This document shows positions 1-10,000 of a DNA stretch of 64,000 bases, in pieces. Source of the DNA: an uncultured Muribaculaceae bacterium (GTDB taxonomy: Bacteria > Bacteroidota > Bacteroidia > Bacteroidales > Muribaculaceae); NCBI GenBank assembly GCA_910579995.1, contig CAJTWH010000008.1, forward strand, positions 1 through 64,000, given 5' to 3'. Every line of letters starts with the position of its first letter. Position 1 is the first letter of the stretch. The translations under genes and the position numbers were made by a program. The notes beneath the pieces were generated by a model. That model searched no databases. It was not told the origin of the DNA and saw only the letters and a list, made by a program, of their open reading frames with translations.

Positions 1-60
<60 letters not shown>

Positions 61-97
61 CTGTTTTGATGTTGCAAAATTAGTAACTATATTGCAA

Positions 98-898
98 CTA
101 TGCAAGCGTGTTAACACTATTTAACTCAATATTCTCGCCCGCTTCGCCTGCTCCGAATAGCGCAAAATCGTATATTACAGGGTCTTGTGCATTGAATTTG
201 CACAAATTGTCGTTGAGCTCAATCACGGCTTTTCTGTCGTTTTGCTTGCGCGATAGGAGTCCGAGAGCGCGTGCGGTGTTGCCCGAATGGACGTCGAGGG
301 GTATGAAGAGCTGACTCGGCTTGAGCAGTTTCCAACATCCGATATCTACAATTCCGTCGTCTCTCACAAGCCAGCGGAGCGCCATATTGAGGCGTTTGAG
401 AGCGGAAGAGTCGACTTTGTCGGGCAGGCAGCGTGTGGGGCCGTCGAGAGGGTCGGGGCACGCGCAATTGACTTCGGCGCTGATTTTGTTGATGGCCTCG
501 GCAAGAGCCCATGCCGGAGCTTCGTTGCGGTCAATGCCGAGCGAGGCCCCGAAATTTTCCATAGAGCCGTAGCCGCGGTAGATGGCGCGCAGTCCGCGCA
601 GGGCATAGCGCAGATGTCGGCCGAAAAAGGTGCGGTGTACGTTCTCTTCGCCGATGGAGTCGATGTTGCCCTCCATCACAAAGCGGTATGGTTGGTTGCC
701 TAAGGTCTGGAGCATGCGCTCGGCGTCGCGGAGTATCATGCTGCGTTTGCCCCATGAGATTATCGACACGAGGTATGCCGCGATTTCAATGTCGCGCAGG
801 TCGTCGTAGCGCTTCGGAAATTGTACGGGGTCGTTGGCGATGAAGCTCTCTACATTATATTTGGCGGCGAGGCTGTCGAGATATTCTTTAAGTTCCAC
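98..898 (-). CDS. TIGR02757 family (DUF2400) conserved protein
   Basis: The 266-residue protein resembles the conserved TIGR02757/DUF2400 family, whose biochemical role is not established. Visible features are a helical start (ELKEYLDSLAAKYN), the block YDDLRDIEIAAYLVS followed by ISWGKR, and a C-terminal PLDVHSGNTARALGLL motif. The frame is open upstream to an ATG at 1039, but that would overlap the nucleoside phosphorylase gene. The GTG at 898-896 gives the usual family N-terminus, so it was chosen; a non-ATG start slightly upstream is also possible. It is the last gene of the minus-strand run and ends just before the initiator tRNA. No membrane segment or signal peptide is seen. Confidence 0.8.
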   Translation of the reverse strand: MELKEYLDSLAAKYNVESFIANDPVQFPKRYDDLRDIEIAAYLVSIISWGKRSMILRDAERMLQTLGNQPYRFVMEGNIDSIGEENVHRTFFGRHLRYALRGLRAIYRGYGSMENFGASLGIDRNEAPAWALAEAINKISAEVNCACPDPLDGPTRCLPDKVDSSALKRLNMALRWLVRDDGIVDIGCWKLLKPSQLFIPLDVHSGNTARALGLLSRKQNDRKAVIELNDNLCKFNAQDPVIYDFALFGAGEAGENIELNSVNTLA

Positions 899-953
899 GT
901 TGTGAAATGTGATATTTAATGGAAAGCCCCCGGAGGGACTTTCCACAATATTG

Positions 954-1829
954 TCAGATACGGTCGAGTACGGTGGCCACGAGGTCTTTGATACCCGATT
1001 TGTAGTTGGGGTTGGCTTCGGTGTTGAAGCGGTTGGCAATGATTGAGCATACTGTCATGCAGCGGTGACCCATCAGGCGGCCCATGCCGGCCAGCGGTGC
1101 GCTCTCCATCTCATAGTTGGTGATACGGCGTCCGTTGTGCTCGAACTGCTCGATAAGACGGTTGAGGTCAGGGTTGGCGAGTGCGAGGCGCACCTCTCGT
1201 CCCTGAGGACCGTAGAAACCGACTGCCGAGATAGTGTTGCCGCGTACCATATCGTCGCCGCCAATGCGGTTTACGAGTTCTTCGTCGGCGTCTACCACGT
1301 AGGGTCGTGCCCACAGAGGATTCCAGTTGGTGTCAAGGCAGAGAGCGGCCTCAAAGTCGAGGTCGGCCACTTCGTTGCGGCCGGCGTAATAGTTGAGCAC
1401 GCCGTCGAAGCCTATTGATTTCTCGGCGATGACCGGAGTGCCGAGGCTGAGTTCGGGCTGCAAGGCCCCGGATGTGCCTATGCGCACCATGGTGAGGCGG
1501 CGCAGCTTGTCGCGCACCTCGCGGGTTTTGAAGTCGACATTGGCGAGTGCGTCGAGTTCGGTGATAACGATGTCGATGTTATCCGGGCCTATGCCGTGGC
1601 TGATACACATGATGGGCTTGCCCTTGTATGTGCCGCCTATGGTGTGGAACTCGCGGGCAGATACTTCAAAAGTCTTAGTATCGAAAAACGACGCCACCAT
1701 GTCTACTCGGCCGGGGTCGCCTACGAGTATGATGTTGTCGGTGAGTTGTTCGGGATGAAGGTGTATATGGAATACCGTACCGTCGGGGTTGATGATGAGT
1801 TCGGATTCAGGGATGATTTTGTTTGCCAT
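954..1829 (-). CDS. Nucleoside phosphorylase (uridine phosphorylase-like)
   Basis: This 291-residue cytoplasmic enzyme of the PNP/UDP superfamily should cleave a nucleoside with phosphate to a base and ribose-1-phosphate in salvage. Phosphate-binding GDPGR is at residues 37-41, the RIGTSG loop near 116-121, and EMES of the ribose-binding site at 240-243. It is somewhat longer than the classical ~250-residue uridine phosphorylases, as is common for Bacteroidota members. Substrate (uridine versus another nucleoside) cannot be fixed from sequence. It starts 60 bases after dprA ends, in the same direction, so it may be in the same transcript. Confidence 0.88.
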   Translation of the reverse strand: MANKIIPESELIINPDGTVFHIHLHPEQLTDNIILVGDPGRVDMVASFFDTKTFEVSAREFHTIGGTYKGKPIMCISHGIGPDNIDIVITELDALANVDFKTREVRDKLRRLTMVRIGTSGALQPELSLGTPVIAEKSIGFDGVLNYYAGRNEVADLDFEAALCLDTNWNPLWARPYVVDADEELVNRIGGDDMVRGNTISAVGFYGPQGREVRLALANPDLNRLIEQFEHNGRRITNYEMESAPLAGMGRLMGHRCMTVCSIIANRFNTEANPNYKSGIKDLVATVLDRI

Positions 1830-1888
1830 GGTCGTATGGGTTTTGATGTTAGTATAATGTTATAACAATCATTGTCGGCACAACGTTT

Positions 1889-3007
1889 TCAGCGCGGTGC
1901 CACAACGGGTGCATATCTCCCTCCGGGGAGCGACACTATCATATCGTCCATCTCCATTTCGAAGAGAACGTTGGTGAGATGTTGCACCGGCATACCTGTG
2001 CTGAGGCAAAGGTCGTTGATGGTAGCGAGAGGATTGTCGGTGATTATTGCGATTATCTGTGATTGCAGCGGAGTCATAAGCGGCAGTTGCTGCTGCGTGC
2101 CTTCTGCCGGCTTTGCTTTCCAGCCCATGAGCTCTATGAGGTCATCGGCGTCGCGTATTATCGAGGCTTCGCGCCGTGCTATCAAGGCATTGCAGCCGCG
2201 GCTGTATTGGTCGGAGGCTCGCCCGGGTGCGGCCATCACCTCGCGGTTGTATGCTCCGGCTATACGTGCTGTAGACATTGCCCCGCCCTTGAGGTCGCTC
2301 TCAACCACCACCGTCACATCTGCCAGTCCGGCCACGATTCTGTTGCGTGCGAGGAAGTTGCCGCGGTGTATGGCGGCCGAGCTCGGGTATTCAGTGGCTA
2401 AAAAGCCGCCTTCGCCCACAATGCGCCGTGCCTCGTTGCGATGGTCGGCAGGGTAGAGGGTGTTGAGCCCGTGGGCGAGCACGGCTCCGGTAGGTAAGCC
2501 GGCCTGCATGGCCGCGCGATGGGCGCAGATGTCAATGCCGTAGGCCAAGCCGCTTATTATTGCGATGTCATCAAGCTTGTCGCCGAGGTCTTTCACGAGT
2601 CTTGCAGTGAAGTCGGCTCCATAGTTTGTGCAGTGCCGGGTGCCGACTACAGCCACCGTATGGGCTGCCTGTGACTCAGCTTTGCCAAGGGTGAAGAGCA
2701 CAGCCGGCGCGTCGTCGCAATCTTCAAGGCGTGCCGGATAGCCTTCATCTCCGGCAAACAGCGGCCTGATATTGTTGGCAGTCACAAAGTCGGCCTCGCG
2801 GCGAGCGCTTTCCAAGGCTGCAGCGCGTCGGCTGTTGTCGAAGAAACTGTCGCGCAAGCCGGTTATGGCGGCCAAGGCACGTGCGTCGCGCTCAAAAAAA
2901 TCGCGCGCGCCGATACCGAGGTCGGCAAAACGCCGGGCCGTGCCTACCGTGATGTTACGGTAGGTGGCAAAGGCTATCTTACAGGCAAGTTCTTCGCTGT
3001 AGTCCAT
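1889..3007 (-). CDS. dprA: DNA processing protein DprA
   Basis: DprA (372 aa) binds incoming single-stranded DNA and loads RecA during transformation. An N-terminal helical domain covers about residues 1-75. The Rossmann-like core carries VGTRHCTNYG (121-130), SGLAYGID (152-159), the HGLNTLYP block and RNRIVAGLAD (221-230). A C-terminal winged-helix-like domain follows at about 305-372. Its start codon overlaps the thioesterase stop by one base (TAATG), so the two are probably translationally coupled. It belongs to the operon with ligA and ruvC. No competence pilus genes are visible here, so a repair or recombination role is as likely as transformation. Confidence 0.95.
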   Translation of the reverse strand: MDYSEELACKIAFATYRNITVGTARRFADLGIGARDFFERDARALAAITGLRDSFFDNSRRAAALESARREADFVTANNIRPLFAGDEGYPARLEDCDDAPAVLFTLGKAESQAAHTVAVVGTRHCTNYGADFTARLVKDLGDKLDDIAIISGLAYGIDICAHRAAMQAGLPTGAVLAHGLNTLYPADHRNEARRIVGEGGFLATEYPSSAAIHRGNFLARNRIVAGLADVTVVVESDLKGGAMSTARIAGAYNREVMAAPGRASDQYSRGCNALIARREASIIRDADDLIELMGWKAKPAEGTQQQLPLMTPLQSQIIAIITDNPLATINDLCLSTGMPVQHLTNVLFEMEMDDMIVSLPGGRYAPVVAPR

Positions 3008-3411
3008 TATTCAAGATATTTGGCAAAAGCTTGTGCGAGCATTTCTCCGCGCGACAAACGTCCGTTTTCAAACGAGGCTATCTCAACTACGGCACGCACC
3101 ACCGGAGTCCCGTCGGGTTTGAAGATATCCTGATGAAAAACAAACACCGGGCCGCGGCGCGACAGCCACAGTTTGCTCACCATCGATTCACCCAAACCTA
3201 AGGGCGTGAGATACTTCACCTCTATGCGCGACACCACAGGGTCGAAGCCTCGGGCGTGCATTTCCCTGAAGCTGAGCCCGGCCTCCTCGCAGAATTCATG
3301 ACGGGTGTGCTCAAGGTAATGAAGATAATTGGCATTGTTGACAATGCCCTCGGCGTCAACCTCATAGTCGCGCACCTTGATCGGGAGTTCGTAGATATAT
3401 GGAGATGTCAT
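3007..3411 (-). CDS. Hotdog acyl-CoA thioesterase (YbgC/4HBT family)
   Basis: This 134-residue hotdog-fold thioesterase is expected to hydrolyse acyl-CoA or acyl-ACP in the cytoplasm. The family motif is clear: RDYEVDAEGIVNNANYLHYL, with the catalytic-type Asp at residue 19 and the NNANY stretch at 25-29. Length matches the family. The start overlaps the ligA stop by four bases (ATGA), and its stop overlaps the dprA start. The neighbours are DNA repair genes, so the placement looks like co-transcription rather than a shared pathway. Exact substrate is unknown. Confidence 0.88.
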   Translation of the reverse strand: MTSPYIYELPIKVRDYEVDAEGIVNNANYLHYLEHTRHEFCEEAGLSFREMHARGFDPVVSRIEVKYLTPLGLGESMVSKLWLSRRGPVFVFHQDIFKPDGTPVVRAVVEIASFENGRLSRGEMLAQAFAKYLE

Positions 3412-5414
3412 GCCTTTATCATTTCAAGGAATTGGTTTTCATCAATTATAGGAATGCCGAGTTTTTGGGCTTTCTCGAGCTTTGCCGGGCCCATGTTTTC
3501 GCCGGCAAGTATATAGTCGGTCTTCTTCGATATGGAGCCTACGTTTTTACCGCCGTGGGCCTCTATCATGGCCTTGTATTCGTCGCGTGAATGTCGGGCG
3601 AACACGCCGCTGATTACAAAGGCTTTGCCGGCGAGGACGTCGGAAACCGGTTCGGCTGCTATGTCTTCGGCAACAGCCATCGTCACGCCGGCTGCGCGCA
3701 GACGCTCCACCATGCGGCGGTTGTCGGCGTCGGCGAAGAAACTCTCGATGGTGGCGGCGATACGCGGGCCTACATCTTCAATGGCTGCCAATTGTGCGGC
3801 GTCCATTGCCATGAGGGTGTCGATATCCTTGGCGGCGCGGGCGACTTTCTTGGCTGTCGTCTCGCCCACATAAGGTATCGACAGCGCGAAAACCACGCGT
3901 TCAAACGGCACTTCGCGGCTGGCGGCAATGCCGTCGACCACGCGCCGTGCGCTGCGCTCGCCGAAGCCGTCGAGCTTCATCAGGTCGTCTACGGTGAGGT
4001 CGTAGAGGTCGGCCGGGCTTGTGGCGAGCCCGTGGGCAAAGAGAGCGGCGGCGGTTTCCTCGCCGATACCGTCGATATTCATCATGCGGCGGCCAACGAA
4101 ATGCTCAATGCGCCCCACAATCTGAGGCACGCAGCCGTATTTGTTGGGGCATACCCATGCGGCCTCGCCCTCCACGCGTATGAGCTGTGTGCCGCATGCC
4201 GGGCAGTGGCTCACAAACCTTACCGGCGGGTTGCCGGCGATACGCTCGGAGAGCTCTACACCGGTGATTTTTGGGATGATCTCGCCGCCTTTTTCCACGT
4301 AGAGCATATCGTGCTCGTGGATGTCGAGGGTGCGCATGATATCCTCGTTGTGCATGGAGGCACGTTTTACGACAGTGCCCGAGAGCAACACCGGCTCCAG
4401 ATTGGCAACGGGGGTGATGATACCCATGCGGCCGACGTCGAACGACACGAAGCGCAGGCGCGTCAGCGCACGCTCGGCGGCGAATTTATATGCCACGGCC
4501 CAGCGCGGCGACTTGGCGGTGAAGCCGAGGTTGAGCTGCTTCTGCAGGGAGTTGACCTTGAACACGAGGCCGTCGGTGGCTACGGGCAGTTCCTTGCGTG
4601 CCTTGTCCCAGTAGTTTATGAAGCGGTCAACCTCTTCAATCGACTCAAGGCGCGTCATGGCGTCAGACACTTTGAAGCCCCATGAGCGGGCGGCCATCAT
4701 ATTGTCGTAGTGATTGTCGAAAGGCAGCTCGGGGCCGAGCAGATAGTAGAGATACGCGTCAAGTCCGCGTCGGCCTACCTCTGCAGGGTTGAGCAGTTTG
4801 AGTGTGCCGGCAGCCGCATTGCGCGGGTTGGCGAAAAGAGGCTCGCCGGCAGCCTCGCGCTCTGAGTTGAGGCGCTCGAAAGCAGCCCACGGCAGCACTA
4901 TCTCGCCGCGGATCTCGAAGAAATCAGGCCATCCGCTGCCCTGCAGTTTGAGCGGTATCGACTTGATGGTGCGCACATTGTCGGTGACGATGTCGCCTTT
5001 CTCGCCGTCGCCTCGGGTGACGGCGCGCACAAGGCGTCCGTGCTCATAGATAAGCGAAATGCCTGTGCCGTCGAATTTCATCTCACCTACCATGGTGGCT
5101 TTCTGACCCATCAAAGCCTCTTCGGTGCGCTTTGCCCACGCGTCGACATCGTCGATAGAGTAGGTGTTGGCCAGAGATAGCATAGGGTAGATGTGTGCGG
5201 CCTGCTCGAAGCCGCTGCTTATATCGCTGCCTACGCGCCGGGTGGGCGAGTCGGGGTCGAAATGCTCGGGATGTGCGGCCTCGAGAGCTTCGAGTTCCTT
5301 CATGAGCATATCGAAGTCGCGGTCGCTTATCTCAGGTGCGTTGAGCACATAGTAGTTGTAATTATGTCGGTTGAGTTCGTCGCGCAAGGCGTCGATACGT
5401 TCGATATCTGTCAT
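3408..5414 (-). CDS. ligA: NAD-dependent DNA ligase LigA
   Basis: LigA (668 aa) seals nicks in replication and repair using NAD+. Order of domains: Ia (YYVLNAPEISDRDFD near 20-35), adenylation domain with the lysine motif KFDG (Lys113), OB fold, a four-Cys zinc finger (CPAC..CPNKYGC), helix-hairpin-helix repeats, and a C-terminal BRCT domain (AFVISGVFARHSRDEYK onward). The frame stays open about 60 codons further upstream into ruvC, but the ATG at 5414 gives the canonical N-terminus and a four-base ATGA overlap with the ruvC stop. The gene is complete and intact. Confidence 0.97.
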   Translation of the reverse strand: MTDIERIDALRDELNRHNYNYYVLNAPEISDRDFDMLMKELEALEAAHPEHFDPDSPTRRVGSDISSGFEQAAHIYPMLSLANTYSIDDVDAWAKRTEEALMGQKATMVGEMKFDGTGISLIYEHGRLVRAVTRGDGEKGDIVTDNVRTIKSIPLKLQGSGWPDFFEIRGEIVLPWAAFERLNSEREAAGEPLFANPRNAAAGTLKLLNPAEVGRRGLDAYLYYLLGPELPFDNHYDNMMAARSWGFKVSDAMTRLESIEEVDRFINYWDKARKELPVATDGLVFKVNSLQKQLNLGFTAKSPRWAVAYKFAAERALTRLRFVSFDVGRMGIITPVANLEPVLLSGTVVKRASMHNEDIMRTLDIHEHDMLYVEKGGEIIPKITGVELSERIAGNPPVRFVSHCPACGTQLIRVEGEAAWVCPNKYGCVPQIVGRIEHFVGRRMMNIDGIGEETAAALFAHGLATSPADLYDLTVDDLMKLDGFGERSARRVVDGIAASREVPFERVVFALSIPYVGETTAKKVARAAKDIDTLMAMDAAQLAAIEDVGPRIAATIESFFADADNRRMVERLRAAGVTMAVAEDIAAEPVSDVLAGKAFVISGVFARHSRDEYKAMIEAHGGKNVGSISKKTDYILAGENMGPAKLEKAQKLGIPIIDENQFLEMIKA

Positions 5415-6016
5415 ATTCCTGATACTTTGTCGGGGTGATGTGCAATATAATCTTTCCACGATTTTGCGCCTTTTGCCACAGCCGGCTTCTGCGACTCGTA
5501 AAAGTGGCACAGGGCAGCGGCTAAGGCGTCGGTGGCGTCGAGTTTGGGCAAGAGGCTGTCGCGCGGAATGCTTAACATGCGCACCAACATCTCGCACACC
5601 TGCTCTTTGGAGGCGGCTCCGTTTCCGGTGATGGCCATCTTGATTTTGCGCGGCTCATATTCGGTGATTGGCACCTGCCGGCCCAAGGCTGCAGCCATAG
5701 CCACACCTTGTGCACGGCCCAATTTGAGCATAGACTGCACGTTCTTGCCGAAAAACGGCGCCTCTATTGCCATTTCATCCGGGCAATATTGGTCAACGAG
5801 CATGCTCACCCGCTCATAAATGCGGCCAAGGCGCATGTAGTGGTCGCCGATTTTGCTTAGTTCTATCAGACCCATGGCAATCATGGCCGGTTTGCGCCCA
5901 TAAATGCCGAGGATACCGTAACCCATTACATTGGTGCCCGGGTCTATGCCTATTATTATGCGGTCGGCCGATTTAATCTGCTCGTCCATCGGCTTTGCTG
6001 TGGTCATATACAACAT
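5411..6016 (-). CDS. ruvC: Holliday junction resolvase RuvC
   Basis: RuvC (up to 201 aa) cuts Holliday junctions. Acidic metal-binding residues are visible: Asp in GIDPGT (25), Glu in AIEAPFF (85), and Asp160/Asp163 in LDATDALAAA. The fold and length fit the family; most RuvC proteins begin close to the GIDPGT strand. ATG codons at 6016, 6007 and 5989 are all possible starts and all overlap the upstream DUF4286 gene; 6007 or 5989 gives a more usual length. Stop overlaps ligA by four bases. RuvA and RuvB are not in the window. Confidence 0.95.
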   Translation of the reverse strand: MLYMTTAKPMDEQIKSADRIIIGIDPGTNVMGYGILGIYGRKPAMIAMGLIELSKIGDHYMRLGRIYERVSMLVDQYCPDEMAIEAPFFGKNVQSMLKLGRAQGVAMAAALGRQVPITEYEPRKIKMAITGNGAASKEQVCEMLVRMLSIPRDSLLPKLDATDALAAALCHFYESQKPAVAKGAKSWKDYIAHHPDKVSGI

Positions 6017-6323
6017 CGAGCTTCGACTCGAACATGCAGACGCTCATGCCCCATGACTCTCCTATCACATGATAGAGATTCGGTAGCACGTCGGTATGGA
6101 AATCATCGAGCACTTTTTGCGACGGAGCTCTCATCTGCAGCGCAAAAGTGCGCACAGGTTGTCCCGAGAGGCTGTTGGTGCTGTCCTCGCCGTGCATTTC
6201 TGTGAGCAGAATGTCGTAAAGCTGCGACATGGCAGCCATCGGTATGTAGGTGTCGCGTATAAAATCGATAAATTCGGCGGCGCGGTTGGCGTCGACGGCA
6301 AAGGTGGTATTGAATAGTATCAT
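5973..6323 (-). CDS. DUF4286 family protein
   Basis: This 116-residue protein starts MILFNTTFAVD, the typical N-terminus of DUF4286, a small Bacteroidota family of unknown function that resembles a ferredoxin-like dimeric alpha/beta barrel. Family positions are recognisable in YIPMAAMS, the TFALQM strand and FHTDVLPNL. An in-frame ATG at 6344 exists, but the start at 6323 gives the conserved N-terminus and a four-base overlap with the upstream glycosyltransferase stop. The 3' end overlaps the ruvC start. Presence beside ruvC/ligA suggests co-expression only. Confidence 0.85.
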   Translation of the reverse strand: MILFNTTFAVDANRAAEFIDFIRDTYIPMAAMSQLYDILLTEMHGEDSTNSLSGQPVRTFALQMRAPSQKVLDDFHTDVLPNLYHVIGESWGMSVCMFESKLDVVYDHSKADGRAD

Positions 6324-7069
6324 TGCATTTTCTTTCTTTTCCAAGCGCGCACTGCAAACGACAGGTGGCGCAGGAGGGTTGGAAAAAAGCCGTAATAATA
6401 GCTCATGATTTTGAATCGCTCAATCAGCGACGCACGGTGGTTGCGGGTTGTGAGACCTTCGCTGAGATAGTCGATGAGCACTGAGTCGGTGAGCCCTACG
6501 TTTTTGCGTGAATGTTGCAGACAGCGTATGCACCATTCGTAGTCGGCCGAGAAGCGATATTTCATGTTGTAGAAACCTACAATCCGGCGCAGAGCTATAA
6601 AAGCCTGATGGCACACCAGCATACCGTCGGCGAATGATTTGAGCGTGAGCTCTTCGGGAGCGGTGAGATGTCGGGGACCGATATATGCGCCGCTGTCGTC
6701 TACGATATCCGTCTGGCCGTAGACAATGCCCGGGCTGTCATTGCCTTTGATTGCTTCGGCTATCAGTCTGAGAGTGTCGGGGCTGTGGAACTTGTCGCCG
6801 GCATTGAGGAAAATCAGGTACTGACCTGTGGTATTGCCGATACCCTTGTTCATGGCGTCGTAGAGCCCGCGGTCGCGCTCCGATATCACTCGCCGCCGCT
6901 CCGATGGATGGCGGTTGACGATGTCGAGAGTATCGTCGGCCGACAGGCCGTCGACAATCAGATGTTCGTAGTCGCCGAAGGTCTGGCTGTCGACGCTCGC
7001 CAAGGTCCGCTCAATGGTAGAGCCTGCATTGTAGGTCGCTGTTATTATGGCAAAGAGGGGAGGGGTCAT
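6320..7069 (-). CDS. Family 2 glycosyltransferase
   Basis: This 249-residue GT-A fold glycosyltransferase is likely to use a nucleotide sugar. The N-terminus ITATYNAGSTIERTLASVDSQ is the nucleotide-binding start of GT2. DGLSADDT is the first acidic motif and FLNAGDKF occupies the place of the DxD region. SADYEWCIRC resembles the later acceptor/base motif. No transmembrane helix is evident, so it probably works at the inner face of the membrane on a surface glycan. It overlaps the large AlbA-domain gene (7069) and the DUF4286 gene (6320) by four bases each. Its placement in a DNA-repair operon is unexpected. Acceptor unknown. Confidence 0.87.
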   Translation of the reverse strand: MTPPLFAIITATYNAGSTIERTLASVDSQTFGDYEHLIVDGLSADDTLDIVNRHPSERRRVISERDRGLYDAMNKGIGNTTGQYLIFLNAGDKFHSPDTLRLIAEAIKGNDSPGIVYGQTDIVDDSGAYIGPRHLTAPEELTLKSFADGMLVCHQAFIALRRIVGFYNMKYRFSADYEWCIRCLQHSRKNVGLTDSVLIDYLSEGLTTRNHRASLIERFKIMSYYYGFFPTLLRHLSFAVRAWKRKKMQ

Positions 7070-10000
7070 AGTGCTGTCGGGGAGCAGAGTTTGAATACTT
7101 CGTTGAACTTATAGTCGCGCTGGTCGCCGTCCTCACGTACTCGCATTGTGAAACCGAAGCGCTTGGATCCCATCTTGTCGCTGAGGCAGTCGCTGAATTT
7201 GCCTATGGCGGCGCTGTCGACTATATCGTATGCCACGGTGTGGTCGATGGGTGCGTCGTGGAAACGGCGCGGGGCACTGTTGAGATGTCCTTGCTCTATG
7301 GCCGACAGGCGGGTGACGCGGCGCCACGTAGAGCCGGTTGAGTCGGCGGCAATGCACAGAAGGGCGTCGTCGCGTCCGGCAATGGCGGCGAAGAGCAGAG
7401 GCTCGTCGCTGTAGCGCTTCATCGGGTTGTTCTCGCCTCGGGCATAAATCTCGCTCAGCGGTATCTTCACGGCTTTCTCGTCGGCATAGCCTAACACGAG
7501 ATAGCCCTCGGCAAGCTCGAGGGGTATGGTGAGGGCGAGGCGGCAGTCTTCGTCGCCGTCGAGCCAAAGGTCGTTGTGCGAGAAGAGCAGCTGGTCTTCA
7601 CCGTTGAAATAGAGGTAGCCAGAGGGCTCTACATAGCCGCTCTCATGGTCATGGAGCAGGTTGGGGCGCCAGTGCGAGGTGTCGATAGTGGGTTTGGCAG
7701 GGGTTTCTTCGATTTGAGGAATCGGCTCAGCCTGCCGAGGCACGCTGATTTCGGTCTCGGGCTTTTCTTCTTCGGCAGCCTTTTCTTCCTCATAAAGAGC
7801 GAGGCGCATGCGATGTTCGGCCCGAAGCTCCTCGCGCTCGTGCTTGAAGTCTTCGATAGCCTCGCCGTGATACTCGCGGGTAGACTGGCCGCTCTGACGT
7901 ACATAGAGGCGTCCGTCGAAGAACACCGGCTCAAGCGACTGCTCAACAGTAATGCAGATTACGCCTTTCTCGGCCTCCTCATCGACGCTTACCTCGATTT
8001 TGCGGCCAATGCGCTCGCCGAACGCCTGATTCACAAGGTCTTCGATAAATACGCAGAGGTTGTCGGTATTGGCTATGCGGTGGCGGTGTGTGCCTGCCAT
8101 AGCACCGTTGTGGCGCTGGTAGTATTTGAAGTCATCGTGCATGCCCACCTCGTAGCCGTCGTTGTTGACGCCGATATAGAGCTGTCCGCCGTTGGCGTTG
8201 AGCAGACCGGCTATGCGGCTGAGGATGTGCTTCTGCTGCTCTTCGGGAGCCTCGCGCATGATTTCGCCGGGAGCTGTGGCCGGATACACGAGTGAGGTCT
8301 TGAACTCGAGGTATTTCGATTCAGAGCCGTAGTATTTGCCGCGGCGCGTCTCGTTGTTGACATTGAGTTTCTCCTTGATTTTCTCCTTGATGTCAGAGGC
8401 TATGCTGTTGGCGTTGCCGTCGGAGAGGTGTACCATGTTGTAGGCAAGCACCATACGCGCAATCACGCCCTCGAGTTCGTTGGAGGGCGCTCCTACGGTG
8501 GCGTAGAGCTCGGCATTGCGCGAGGGGTCTTCGAGCCACGACACCATCTCGAGGCGGTGGTATACTGTCTTGAGGAAGGGGTCGGCCTGTGCGATTGTTG
8601 ACAGTTCTACGAGCTTGTCGGCGTCTACACGGCTGTTGGTGGCATAGAACTGATGTAGTGTGAGCAGCGAGGCATGGGTGAGAATCTTCTCCGCCAAAGC
8701 CTCGTCGGCGATGGCAAGAGCAAGCAGGCGGCCGAAGCGCAGATAGTCGTAAGCTTTTATCAAGTCGCTCTCGGCGATGGCTTTGAAGCGTATGATCTCG
8801 ATAATCTCGCGGATATTGTCGATTGAGAGAATCTCGTCCATGTCGCGGAAGACAGCCTCTTCCACCTCGCGCATTTCATTATCGCTGTTGTCAACCTCGC
8901 CTATGCCTTCGATGAGATTCTGGAATGCCTCGTTTTTGCCAAAGGCTATATCTGGGTCGTCGGGATAGCCGGTGATATACGCCTTGAGCTGTCCCTGCTG
9001 GCCGATGTTCATGAACCTCACGGCTACAATGTCGCCCACGCGGCAATCGGTGCCGTCGGTTGGCCGCTCTACATAAAGGCCTATGCCATTGTAGGATATG
9101 GCAGAATAGTCGCGGTCGGAATTACCGGTGATTACAGCAAGATACTCGTCGTCGAAATTATAGGTGTTCTCGATGTAGTGGTCTACCGTGTCGCGCAGCG
9201 AGAAAATATATGAGCCGTCGGCATTGATGTCGACTACAGAGGCAAGGAAGCCACGGACAGCGCCCTCGGGAGTGCGGAACACGTGCATGGGAGGATTCTT
9301 GAGGTTGTATCCCACGATTTCGTCGCGGCGCAAGGTGCCTGTGCCTCCGTCGTATTCGGCGTCGTCGATGTGGCAGGTAAAAGTCGGGTTGATGTTGTAG
9401 GGGTCTTTCACGCCGTCGATTACGATATACACTTCATCTCCGGGGGCGGCATGGCGGCGCGGCAGCTCGTTGACCGGAGCCACAGAGGGAGCTTCCGTGT
9501 CGAAGAGGCTCATCTCTATATCGTGCCACCACTGGTTGTGTTCACCGAGTTTGCGCAGGCGTGTTCCGCTCAGACTCCGTATGCCGTTGACCATCACCTG
9601 CGGTTTGAGCCAAGGCATAAGACCGTCGGGAATCGCACGCTCAGTGATGTCGTGGCGTCCTTCGGGACGGAGTTCGAGGCCGTTGGCAGAAATTGTGATT
9701 TCCAAGCCTCCACCCACGAAGCGGTGGGTGCCTTCGAGGCGGTTGAATATGTCGCCTGCCGGCATGATGGTGGCCTGCGTCATCATCATTGTGGGTTGCT
9801 TGAGCTGCTCGTAGGCTATGCGTGTGCTCACGTCGGCTCCAAGAAGCGAGAGAAACGACTTTGTGAGCAGAGCCTCGACATTGAGAGGCCTCATCAGCGA
9901 CACGTAGCGGTAGAAAAGATTCCATGAGCGGCTGTGGTCGGCATTGTTTTCGGAAAGCAGAATCTGCAGGGCGATGGCTGTGAGGATAGTCTCGACTTTC

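Noticed and set aside
3591..4685. 364-codon open frame on the plus strand
   Set aside because: Antisense of ligA; open only because of its codon bias.
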